Assembly: GCA_023251695.1 (NCBI GenBank)
Contig: JAHEYE010000117.1
Span: forward strand, 1 to 9,856
Direction of reading: 5' to 3'
DNA from: Sphingobacteriaceae bacterium
GTDB taxonomy: Bacteria; Bacteroidota; Bacteroidia; B-17B0; Aurantibacillaceae
DNA: 9,856 nucleotides
Shown: one piece after another, positions 1-6,427 of the stretch
Layout of the letters: every line of letters starts with the position of its first letter
Numbering within the stretch: position 1 is the stretch's first letter
Notes under the pieces: generated by a model
The model's database searches: none
Told to the model about the DNA's origin: nothing
Seen by the model: the letters and a program-made list of their open reading frames with translations, nothing else
Program-made: the position numbers and the translations under genes

Positions 1-38
1 TTTGGATAGACAGCATTTTTCATTTGATCAGTTCGTCC

Positions 39-65
39 GATACTTTTTGTCCGCCAAAAAGTATC
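39..65. repeat. Perfect 11-bp hairpin, left copy of a related pair
   Basis: The arms gatactttttg (39-49) and caaaaagtatc (55-65) are exact reverse complements around a 5-base loop. The right arm runs on as ccaaaaa, giving caaaaagtatccaaaaa at 55-71. The reverse complement of that string closely resembles 358-377. The hairpin lacks a GC-rich stem, so it is a poor intrinsic terminator. It is more likely part of a dispersed intergenic repeat; similar T-run/A-run hairpins are, from memory, common between genes in Bacteroidota. Confidence 0.7.
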
Positions 66-75
66 CAAAAAGCTC

Positions 76-192
76 TTGATTCCTGAAGGTGATTTTTGCG
101 CAAGAGACAGGCACAAAACCGCGGATAAAGTTGAAGCAAATGCGCAAACCCCTCGCTTCCTCAACTTTACCGCTATCACTAACAGGAATCAA
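76..192. repeat. Long imperfect inverted repeat
   Basis: The outer arms ttgattcctg (76-85) and caggaatcaa (183-192) match perfectly over 10 bp. Nested inside, gcggataaagttga (121-134) pairs with tcaactttaccgc (161-173) with one extra base on the left, and gaagc (133-137) can pair with gcttc (155-159). The ttgcgcaa at 96-103 and tgcgcaa at 141-147 are also complementary. The whole could fold into a long interrupted stem as DNA or RNA. Function is unknown; it sits between the two T-run/A-run hairpins. Confidence 0.6.
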
Positions 193-306
193 TCCCTCGT
201 TAGTCATAAAACTCCTAACAAATTTATTTGCACAATACTCCTATTCCTACATTCCGCTGAGTCGTATTTAAATTAATATTTGATTTGGAAGAATGTGCGC
301 TAGCCT

Positions 307-353
307 GAAAATCCGTGCTATGCGGGTAGCAATGCGCGGGGAATCGGATTTTC
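307..353. repeat. Nested inverted repeat
   Basis: The outer arms gaaaatccg (307-315) and cggattttc (345-353) are perfect 9-bp complements. Immediately inside the left arm, tgcta (316-320) and tagca (327-331) form a second small stem with a 6-base loop. It lies directly beside the right-hand hairpin at 366-395 and may belong to the same repeat unit. Confidence 0.6.
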
Positions 354-365
354 TTGATTTTTTTG

Positions 366-395
366 GTTACTTTTTTGATCAAGCAAAAAAGTGAC
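366..395. repeat. 12-bp hairpin, right copy of a related pair
   Basis: The arms gttacttttttg (366-377) and caaaaaagtgac (384-395) pair over 12 positions with one G-T pair, around a 6-base loop. The string at 358-377 is an imperfect reverse complement of 55-71, so this hairpin and the one at 39-65 face each other like the ends of a small element. Confidence 0.65.
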
Positions 396-472
396 TTGAA
401 GAAACAAAACTCAAAACCTAAACCTCATGTAATGCCCAATTCTAAAGAAAAAACTAACCGTCAAACACTAAT

Positions 473-502
473 AAAAAAGGGGAGCCATTGCTCTCCTTTT
501 TT
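473..502 (-). terminator. Rho-independent terminator of the CAP/OmpA gene
   Basis: A 13-bp stem (473-485 with 490-502, one G-T pair) has a 4-base loop. It consists of a GC-containing core flanked by six A-T pairs, so on the minus strand it ends in a T run followed by TATT. It starts 6 bases beyond the stop codon of the minus-strand gene ending at 508. The symmetric A and T tracts could also stop plus-strand transcription. Confidence 0.85.
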
Positions 503-507
503 ATTCC

Positions 508-2895
508 TTACTTCTTACATCCCGAATCAAAGTATTCCTTTTTGATCACCGGATTATCCATCACCTGAAAACTCATGTATGGCTCACCAAATAATTTACA
601 ATAACGTGTATTGTTACGTTTGTGTGCAATACTTAAGGCTCTGGCAAAATTGCGCGAGTAGAATTTTTCAGGTAAATGGGAAGCGATACTGATATAGGCA
701 AAAATTAAATTTTCTTCTGCCTTTTCTGTTACAAACGGTTCTAATAATGTTGAGGCATACCGGTAATCTTTCGCTCTGGTAAATACAAAAGCCAGTTTCA
801 AAGCATTTTGCCAGGTAGCATCCTTTAAATCATAAAAACTTTTAATGCGCGTAATACAGGCATCAATGGCTGCTTCGGCCTGCGGAGAATCTGCAGTATC
901 CAACATCTCAATAATTTTAAACTGCCATTCAATATTTAATCCGTCGAGCAAACGCTTTTCAATTTTTGTCTTCGTATACATCTCATCAATTTCCTGTTGC
1001 ATCTTAGCCTGCACATCAGGATTTGCTGAAGCCGTATCCAAACGGATGGCGCAATAAAGACGGTTGTATTTTAAAATCTCATTATCAGGCGCTAAATTAA
1101 ACAGCCGCTCGATTTCTTCCTGATCATCATCATCAACATTATTTCCATTTTGCAAAAAGCGGTAGTGCACTTTGTTATTCGCCAGATTAATCCATTGCGG
1201 ACCTTCAGGTACTTCCAGACTATCAATTGCACCGCCGGAATATTTTTTCTCCATCACTTTTTTGTAGGTGTATTCCATCATTTTGTATGCATTCTTTTCT
1301 TTTCCTGCTTTTACGGCACGTGAGAAGCTTACATTGGTAAATCTTTGCTCTTTTCCTCCGGTAATATCATAGGTGATATCCATGATGACTTGTGCAAAAC
1401 GTTCTTTCGCTAATACAGGCTCTAATTCTTCCTGTAATTTTTTGTCCTCATTAATTTTTTTAATGGCGGCTTTTTTACCCATACTTGTTAATGAGGCATT
1501 AGGGCCATCATCATTTTCTAACATAAACAAGTCCCAACTATCGCGTGTTTCAATATTTGGTTGGATTTTTAATGACTGACGGCCTTGTAAAACTTTTGCA
1601 ACGCTTTCTGCACGTTTCCGCTGTAATTTTGCATTGGCTACCGAATCACCTTCAATTGATGAATAAGCATAAATATACAAACCTTCAATAATAAAATCAG
1701 GTTCGTTTAAGGCATTAATCAATGGCTGAATATCTTCGTTTTTAAATTCAAATTTATTTTTCGCGAAAGGAATACTGAAATTAATAATCGAGCTTTCGGA
1801 ACGAGGTTCAAAGGCCGGTTTTAATCCTTTTGTATCCGGAGCGGGCAAAATACCAATTGGTGTGCTGCTCTCCTGATCCCCATTTTCCAAATAACTTCTG
1901 GTTATGGTACGGCAAACTTTTCCGTCCTGCACAATTACCAAGTTTATTTCGTACGGACCGGTAATTTTAGGATCGAATTTTGCCATCTCCACCTCAATTT
2001 TATTATTACGGACTTTCTTTTTCGCTTTCTTATCCGGCTTAATTAAATTTTTCTTAAAGAACTTATCCTTAAAAACAACCTTACCCATAATACCTTTGTT
2101 GTAAAGGTTATTATCTACAATGTTATAATCTGTTTTGTCGTATTGTGCGCGTTGAACAATATCTATTGCTAAACCATCTTTAGGTTTTTTCAAAAGACGC
2201 TTAATTTCTTTCATGTTGCTGTACTTCAAGTACACTTTTCCATTGGCAACATAAATTCCTTTTTGAAGGTTATCGTAGTTTTTCCATTTATCGCAATTTT
2301 TACAGCCTTTTATATCCGGCGCCTTCATTTTTTTTGATTTGGTATTGTAAGGCACTGCTAATTCCTTTAGTTTTTTAGCGCCATCATTGGTAATGTCGTA
2401 ACCTCCGAATACAGCCGATGCATAAACTTTTTTGCCATCTTCACCCAAAATATAACTGATACCTACAAAAACGTATTTAGGATTTAAGAGAACCGGGAAA
2501 TCTTTTTTGTTATTTTCCCAACGGGTATAGATAACCTTTGCAGCTTCATCGGTATTATAATTTTCACGTCCTTTACTTACAGGGGCACTCATAATACACT
2601 CCTCACCTTTTGACGTTGCCCCTACTTTTTTCAGATTCTTTTTGGTTTTAGAAGCATCAGGCTTTACCTGGCCACCCGATTCGTATTTGGAAACACTGAT
2701 GGCCGCAGCGTTGGTTAACATATCGCTAAACTCGAGGGTATCCAGCCCTTTGCTCTTTCTGAATTTATTAATTTCAACCAATAAAGTTTCAGGAAGTTTT
2801 TGAAAGGTGTCTTCGTTTTTTCCTTTATCTTTTTTCTGAGCCGTTAAACTAAGTGCGAAAACGCTGCACAATAATAAAGCGAAATACTTTTTCAT
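508..2895 (-). CDS. Exported CAP/SCP-like and OmpA-like domain protein
   Basis: The 795-residue protein starts with a signal peptide (residues 1-19, probable cleavage before Q20; no lipobox). Residues about 36-168 resemble the bacterial CAP/SCP (YkwD-like) fold: LLVEINKFRKSKG, GEEC at 97-100, YTRWENN, NPKYVFVGISY and a closing AVFGGY. A CxxC pair follows (C198, C201). Residues 371-436 resemble an OmpA C-terminal domain: an extended strand, then YSSIEGDSVAN and LQRKRAESVAKVL. Residues about 520-770 look helical and TPR-like. The protein is lysine-rich and probably acts in the periplasm or at the outer membrane; binding to peptidoglycan is an inference only. Key residues are altered: the CAP part has no histidine, and Ser413 stands where OmpA has its diaminopimelate-contacting Asp, while R428 is kept. 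It is a single gene with its own terminator, 136 bases downstream of nusB, with no clear promoter seen. Substrate and exact function are unknown. Confidence 0.75.
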   Translation of the reverse strand: MKKYFALLLCSVFALSLTAQKKDKGKNEDTFQKLPETLLVEINKFRKSKGLDTLEFSDMLTNAAAISVSKYESGGQVKPDASKTKKNLKKVGATSKGEECIMSAPVSKGRENYNTDEAAKVIYTRWENNKKDFPVLLNPKYVFVGISYILGEDGKKVYASAVFGGYDITNDGAKKLKELAVPYNTKSKKMKAPDIKGCKNCDKWKNYDNLQKGIYVANGKVYLKYSNMKEIKRLLKKPKDGLAIDIVQRAQYDKTDYNIVDNNLYNKGIMGKVVFKDKFFKKNLIKPDKKAKKKVRNNKIEVEMAKFDPKITGPYEINLVIVQDGKVCRTITRSYLENGDQESSTPIGILPAPDTKGLKPAFEPRSESSIINFSIPFAKNKFEFKNEDIQPLINALNEPDFIIEGLYIYAYSSIEGDSVANAKLQRKRAESVAKVLQGRQSLKIQPNIETRDSWDLFMLENDDGPNASLTSMGKKAAIKKINEDKKLQEELEPVLAKERFAQVIMDITYDITGGKEQRFTNVSFSRAVKAGKEKNAYKMMEYTYKKVMEKKYSGGAIDSLEVPEGPQWINLANNKVHYRFLQNGNNVDDDDQEEIERLFNLAPDNEILKYNRLYCAIRLDTASANPDVQAKMQQEIDEMYTKTKIEKRLLDGLNIEWQFKIIEMLDTADSPQAEAAIDACITRIKSFYDLKDATWQNALKLAFVFTRAKDYRYASTLLEPFVTEKAEENLIFAYISIASHLPEKFYSRNFARALSIAHKRNNTRYCKLFGEPYMSFQVMDNPVIKKEYFDSGCKK

Positions 2896-3031
2896 AAGCG
2901 GAATGTGTTTTACTAAGAAGCTAATATTAGAAAAAATTAATTGGTAGACAAAGCGGCTCTTTTAACAATGTATCAACACTTATTATAGGCGAACTTGAAG
3001 CATTTGGGTATTGAATATTAGACAAATAGGC

Positions 3032-3967
3032 TTATTCCTTCAAACCGCGGCCGGTTTTCTCGATTTTGTTCTCCCGTTTTAACTGGAGGATGATTTTATC
3101 AAGTACGCCATTCACAAAGGTTTTACTATTGGGGGTGCTGTATTCCTTCGAAATATCGATGTATTCGTTTAAAGATACTTTTACCGGAACATTCTTTAGG
3201 TGCAGAATTTCAGCAATGGCCATTTTCATAAGGAGCATATCCATATTGGCAATACGGTCGAGTTCCCAGTTTTTTGTATGGGCCTCAATTAATTCTTCAT
3301 ACCCGGCTTTATATTGTATCGTTTTTTTAAATAAAGTTGAAACAAATAATTTATCATCCTCAGCATCCTTCAACAAGGGCATGAGTTTAAATTTACCATC
3401 AAACAACTCAAATGTGCGGATAGCCGAATTAAACGCTAAAAAAGTATCGTCGGCCCAATGAATATTTTGTTCCTCAAAAACATGGTTCAATAAGTCATGC
3501 TCATCAAAATGATTTACTATAATATTAATCAGAAAATTTTTATCCTCCTGGATTCCCTGATCAGGAGACGATATATATGTTTTGTACTCTTCACTCGCGC
3601 AAATTTCGTTATAGAGTTTGCGGACTACATCGTAATTATTTTGCCAGGAAATTCTTTGCTTTGCGATCTCTTTTTTCAACTCCTGACTTTCTGCCAAGGC
3701 AACAAGAAGGGTATTATTAATGAACTTGAGATTGGGATTAAGGTCGGATTCAGTGGGAAGGCGTTTATTTTTGTGTTCGTCCATCACCATTAACGCGTTA
3801 TGATGCAGATCGGTAAAAAGGGCTAAGACATAAATGTAGAGATTGTAAACTTTATCGAGGCTTTTAAACAATTCCTTTTCAAACATGTCCATATCTGCGT
3901 TCTCGTGCTGAAAAAAAGAATAGAGCACTTGCATGACTTTAATACGGAGGAATCGGCGGTTGAGCAT
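3032..3967 (-). CDS. nusB: Transcription antitermination factor NusB, long form
   Basis: NusB binds boxA RNA together with NusE (ribosomal protein S10) and supports antitermination of rRNA transcription. The N-terminus MLNRRFLRIKVMQVLYSFFQ carries the family's RRxxRxxxxQxLY pattern and fixes the start. The C-terminal part holds the NusB helical signature: NWELDRIANMDMLLMKMAIAE (233-253), then VPVKVSLNEYIDISKEYS (260-277) and a TFVNGVLDKI ending. At 311 residues it is more than twice the length of E. coli NusB (139); the extra part (about 60-165) lies in the middle and is rich in charged helices. This long form is usual in Bacteroidota. It follows leucine dehydrogenase by 44 bases with no terminator between, so the two are probably co-transcribed. 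Confidence 0.92.
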   Translation of the reverse strand: MLNRRFLRIKVMQVLYSFFQHENADMDMFEKELFKSLDKVYNLYIYVLALFTDLHHNALMVMDEHKNKRLPTESDLNPNLKFINNTLLVALAESQELKKEIAKQRISWQNNYDVVRKLYNEICASEEYKTYISSPDQGIQEDKNFLINIIVNHFDEHDLLNHVFEEQNIHWADDTFLAFNSAIRTFELFDGKFKLMPLLKDAEDDKLFVSTLFKKTIQYKAGYEELIEAHTKNWELDRIANMDMLLMKMAIAEILHLKNVPVKVSLNEYIDISKEYSTPNSKTFVNGVLDKIILQLKRENKIEKTGRGLKE

Positions 3968-3987
3968 AAAGAACGTTTTTAGTTACG

Positions 3988-4010
3988 GGTTTCTTGGTTT
4001 CTGGTTTCTT
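3988..4010. repeat. Three tandem ggtttct(t) units in the leucine dehydrogenase-nusB spacer
   Basis: Units ggtttctt (3988-3995), ggtttct (3996-4002) and ggtttctt (4003-4010) stand head to tail just beyond the leucine dehydrogenase stop. In the minus-strand mRNA they read as a purine-rich AAGAAACC series some 20 bases upstream of the nusB start. A-rich leaders often aid translation in Bacteroidota, but no role is shown. Confidence 0.6.
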
Positions 4011-4011
4011 A

Positions 4012-5115
4012 TTATAATACAGCGTTAATTTTAGCAATGGCAGCAATTCTTGCTTCAGCAATTCTATTTGCTGCAGCGTAAGTTGGGATTTTTTCAGTTT
4101 TTGCAATCTGGAAAATATTCCAAGTTGTGTCATAAATTTTTTCGGCGTGGGCCAAAGCGCGTTCGCGGTTATAACCTTCCAGTTCGTAGAAAACATTGAT
4201 AATTCCACCGGCGTTAACTACAAAATCAGGAGCGTATAACATTCCTTTAGCTAAAACCATTTCACCGTGCTTTTTCTCTTCCGCTAATTGATTATTTGCA
4301 GCTCCGCAAATAACTTTGCATTTTAAGCGACCCAAAGTATCATCATTTAAAGTTGCACCTAAAGCACAGGGTGCATAAATATCAATATCCAAATCAAACA
4401 TTTTATCTGCAGCTACTGCCTCTGCCTTGTATTTTGTTACCGCATCTTTAACACGTTCTTCACTGATATCATTAATATAAACTTTAGCGCCTTCTTTGGT
4501 TAAATGACCCACTAAACTTTCACCAACATGACCAATACCTTGCACCAATACCTTTTTGCCTGATAAACTATCGCTTCCCCATGCTTCTTTCGCGCTCGCT
4601 TTCATACTTACGTAAACACCATATGCAGTTACAGGCGAAGGATTACCGCTACCGCCCATATTTTCGGGTAAGCCGCTTACAAATTTTGTTTCCATGTGAA
4701 TGATTTCCATATCATGGCTACTCATGGCTACGTCTTCTGCAGTAATATATTTACCCCCCAAGCCATCAATAAATTTTCCGAAGCGGCGCAACAAAGCTTC
4801 AGTCTTTATCTTTTTAGCATCACCAATGATAACCGCTTTTCCGCCGCCTAAATTTAATCCGGCAACAGAAGATTTATAAGTCATACCACGTGACAAACGC
4901 AATACATCTGTCAAAGCTTCCATTTCATTATTATAATTCCACATGCGCGTACCGCCTAACGACGGACCAAGAACCGTATTATGAATAGCAATAATCGCTT
5001 TTAAACCCGTAGCATTATCATTACAGAAAACAATCTGTTCGTGATTGTTTAACATCATTTGTCCGATTACCGGATTTTGCGCAAGGCTTGTGTCTTTAAT
5101 GTCTTTTACTTCCAT
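4012..5115 (-). CDS. Leucine dehydrogenase (Glu/Leu/Phe/Val dehydrogenase family)
   Basis: It catalyses NAD-dependent reversible oxidative deamination of leucine, valine and isoleucine to the 2-oxo acids, feeding branched-chain fatty acid synthesis or amino acid breakdown in the cytoplasm. The 367-residue length fits the family, and many stretches closely match my recollection of Bacillus leucine dehydrogenase: GLKAIIAIHNTVLGPSLGGT, GMTYK with carboxylate-binding K81, GLNLGGGK with catalytic K93, YITAEDV with D128, SGNPSPVTAYGVY, and the Rossmann motif GIGHVG (193-198) followed by the acidic D216. CALGA, AANNQL and VNAGGIINV complete the coenzyme and substrate region. In other species the gene is called ldh or bcd. 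It has a good promoter of its own and lies ahead of nusB. Valine or phenylalanine preference cannot be excluded, but leucine is most likely. Confidence 0.92.
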   Translation of the reverse strand: MEVKDIKDTSLAQNPVIGQMMLNNHEQIVFCNDNATGLKAIIAIHNTVLGPSLGGTRMWNYNNEMEALTDVLRLSRGMTYKSSVAGLNLGGGKAVIIGDAKKIKTEALLRRFGKFIDGLGGKYITAEDVAMSSHDMEIIHMETKFVSGLPENMGGSGNPSPVTAYGVYVSMKASAKEAWGSDSLSGKKVLVQGIGHVGESLVGHLTKEGAKVYINDISEERVKDAVTKYKAEAVAADKMFDLDIDIYAPCALGATLNDDTLGRLKCKVICGAANNQLAEEKKHGEMVLAKGMLYAPDFVVNAGGIINVFYELEGYNRERALAHAEKIYDTTWNIFQIAKTEKIPTYAAANRIAEARIAAIAKINAVL

Positions 5116-5132
5116 AATGAAGAATTGAGCGA

Positions 5133-5161
5133 CAAATTTAAACTTATTTTTAAGCTACAAA
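5133..5161 (-). promoter_or_regulatory. Bacteroidota-type promoter of leucine dehydrogenase
   Basis: On the minus strand TTTG (5158-5161) is followed after 17 bases by TAAATTTG (5133-5140), an exact match to the -7 consensus TAnnTTTG. The -7 box ends 17 bases before the ATG at 5115, implying a very short leader. Spacing is at the lower end of the usual range. Confidence 0.65.
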
Positions 5162-5171
5162 AAAATATTTA

Positions 5172-5209
5172 GGGGTGGGAAAAGGGGGTTTATCTAAATA
5201 AAGGGAGGG
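5172..5209 (+). other. Cluster of five G-runs (possible G-quadruplex)
   Basis: Runs of three to five G lie at 5172-5175, 5177-5179, 5184-5188, 5203-5205 and 5207-5209, which stands out in AT-rich DNA. Two loops are short (1 and 4 bases) and one is 14 bases. An inverted repeat, tatttag (5166-5172) with ctaaata (5194-5200), brackets the first three runs. The cluster lies just upstream of the leucine dehydrogenase promoter, on the strand opposite to its message. Confidence 0.45.
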
Positions 5210-5210
5210 A

Positions 5211-5244
5211 AGAGACTGAAGGGACAAAAGAGATTGAAGGGACA
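5211..5244. repeat. Two 16-bp direct repeats, period 18
   Basis: The strings agagactgaagggaca (5211-5226) and agagattgaagggaca (5229-5244) differ by one base. They sit in the spacer between the prenyltransferase gene and leucine dehydrogenase, beside the G-runs. This could be a small tandem repeat or a pair of protein-binding half-sites; the distance from the leucine dehydrogenase -33 box is about 50 bases. Confidence 0.6.
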
Positions 5245-5305
5245 TTTTTCGTTAGTTGTCTCTTAAATCTATTATATAAGAAGACTTACTAAAGTGATAA
5301 AGCTG

Positions 5306-6166
5306 TTATAACAAGAAAATATCCAGACAAACAAAGAGGCTAAAAAGTACACTGGCAATACCATTACTGGTTCCAAAAGCAAGATTCACACGGCTTAAAT
5401 CGTTTGGTTTTACAATTAAATGCTGATAAATGAGGAGTCCGATAAAAACCACAGCCCCACAGGCATAAATCCAGGAAAATTCCCCATAAAAGAAAGCAAA
5501 AACTACAACTGCAGCCGCTATTAAATGCATGAATTCCGATAAACGCAATGCCCTTGCCTTTCCCATTAAAACAGGTATCGATTTTAGACCCTCTGCCCTA
5601 TCAAACTCCTCATCCTGTAAAGCAAAAATAATATCGAAACCTCCTACCCAGAAAAACACAACTACCGAAAATAACAAAGGTAAAACGTCGAATTGTTCAG
5701 CCAAAGCTAAATAAGCTCCAATTGGCGCTAAGCTTAATCCTAAACCCAATATTAAATGACAAAGTGGTGTGAAGCGTTTAGTAAAACTATACCCTAAAAT
5801 GACAAATAAGGCTACAGGTGATAAATAAAAACACAATTTATTAATAAGATAAGCACACACCATAAACAAAGCTGCACTTATTAAAGTAAAAATGGCCGCT
5901 GAACCCGGCTTTATTTGTCCGGCAGGAATTTCGCGAACAGCAGTCCTTGGATTTTTCGCATCAAAAGTTCTGTCGATATAGCGGTTAAAGGCCATGGCCG
6001 CACTTCTTGCAAAAACCATACATCCTAAAACCAAAACTAGTTTTTCCCAGCTAAAAACTGCTTTGCCTGAATAAATAGCCAAACAAAAACCAATAATGGC
6101 AAATGGTAATGCAAAAACAGTATGACTGAATTTTATTAATGAGAAATATTTATTTACAGCATTCAA
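5306..6166 (-). CDS. ubiA: UbiA-family prenyltransferase (MqnP/UbiA-like)
   Basis: This integral membrane enzyme would attach a polyprenyl chain to an aromatic quinone precursor. The 286 residues form about eight or nine hydrophobic segments. The first aspartate motif is N61-R62-Y63-I64-D65 to D69, followed by NPRTAVREIPAG; the second is D178 with DEEFD (185-189) and RAEGLKSIP. These features resemble the proteins annotated as putative 4-hydroxybenzoate polyprenyltransferase or MqnP. Most Bacteroidota make menaquinone rather than ubiquinone, so a menaquinone (futalosine-route) substrate is more likely than 4-hydroxybenzoate; this is inference, and no other mqn gene is in the window. The start codon is TTG (6164-6166): an in-frame TAA lies directly upstream and no ATG occurs before the second helix, while the N-terminus is of normal length. 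It is the last gene of the operon with the small membrane protein and helicase; no clear terminator follows. Confidence 0.85.
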   Translation of the reverse strand: MNAVNKYFSLIKFSHTVFALPFAIIGFCLAIYSGKAVFSWEKLVLVLGCMVFARSAAMAFNRYIDRTFDAKNPRTAVREIPAGQIKPGSAAIFTLISAALFMVCAYLINKLCFYLSPVALFVILGYSFTKRFTPLCHLILGLGLSLAPIGAYLALAEQFDVLPLLFSVVVFFWVGGFDIIFALQDEEFDRAEGLKSIPVLMGKARALRLSEFMHLIAAAVVVFAFFYGEFSWIYACGAVVFIGLLIYQHLIVKPNDLSRVNLAFGTSNGIASVLFSLFVCLDIFLL

Positions 6167-6427
6167 TTATCGCCGGAAAATCATAATCATTAAAAATACA
6201 ACAGGTAAAGAAGATAAAATCATGCCTACATAACCCAAAGGATATTTTTTACCCGAGAATTCATGCTTCGCATCTAAAAAAACATTAACACCCGATAAAA
6301 TAAAACCTAAAACAGAAAATAATAAACCAAACGGAATTGTACGGATACTTATTAAACAGGAAGCAGCAAGTATACCGAACACCAAAGAAACAATGCCCGA
6401 AATTTTATATACTTTAAAAAGATTCAT
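6167..6427 (-). CDS. Small three-helix membrane protein, unknown function
   Basis: The 86-residue protein has three hydrophobic segments (about 8-28, 31-51 and 63-83), a polar loop DAKHEFSGKKYP between the second and third, and a basic FRR end. By the positive-inside rule the K/R-rich ends and loop do not give a clear topology. I do not recognise a family. Support for a real gene comes from its context: its ATG shares one base with the helicase stop (TAATG at 6425-6429), which suggests translational coupling, and its TAA stop is followed at once by the TTG start of the prenyltransferase in the same frame. A role with the prenyltransferase in the membrane is possible but not shown. Confidence 0.7.
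   Translation of the reverse strand: MNLFKVYKISGIVSLVFGILAASCLISIRTIPFGLLFSVLGFILSGVNVFLDAKHEFSGKKYPLGYVGMILSSLPVVFLMIMIFRR

Larger units (their letters stand above)
1..472. other. Gene-free, repeat-rich intergenic region
   Basis: No reading frame here looks like a protein. The short open frames on either strand are low-complexity, overlap one another and follow the arms of inverted repeats. What the stretch does hold is several inverted repeats, listed separately (39-65, 76-192, 307-353, 366-395). A minus-strand ATG at 21-23 could begin a gene that leaves the left edge, but only seven codons are visible, so it is not called. The region lies beyond the terminator of the minus-strand CAP/OmpA gene and probably separates that gene from an unseen neighbour on the left. 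Confidence 0.7.

Noticed and set aside
1..23. Possible start of a minus-strand gene leaving the left edge (ATG at 21-23)
   Set aside because: Only seven codons are visible and no family can be judged.
76..545. Short plus-strand open frames in the left intergenic region (76-276, 89-271, 354-545)
   Set aside because: They overlap each other, follow inverted-repeat arms and, in the last case, run through the terminator into the end of the minus-strand gene.
3042..3057. Palindrome aaaccg...cggttt near the nusB 3' end as a terminator
   Set aside because: It is inside the coding region and no T run follows on the minus strand.
3066..3793. Plus-strand open frames of 131 and 98 codons opposite nusB
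   Set aside because: They lie fully antisense to a well-supported nusB, and their translations look like frame shadows.
3939..4208. Minus-strand 89-codon frame overlapping the nusB start and the leucine dehydrogenase end
   Set aside because: It overlaps both supported genes in another frame, and its sequence follows the tandem repeat and dehydrogenase codons.
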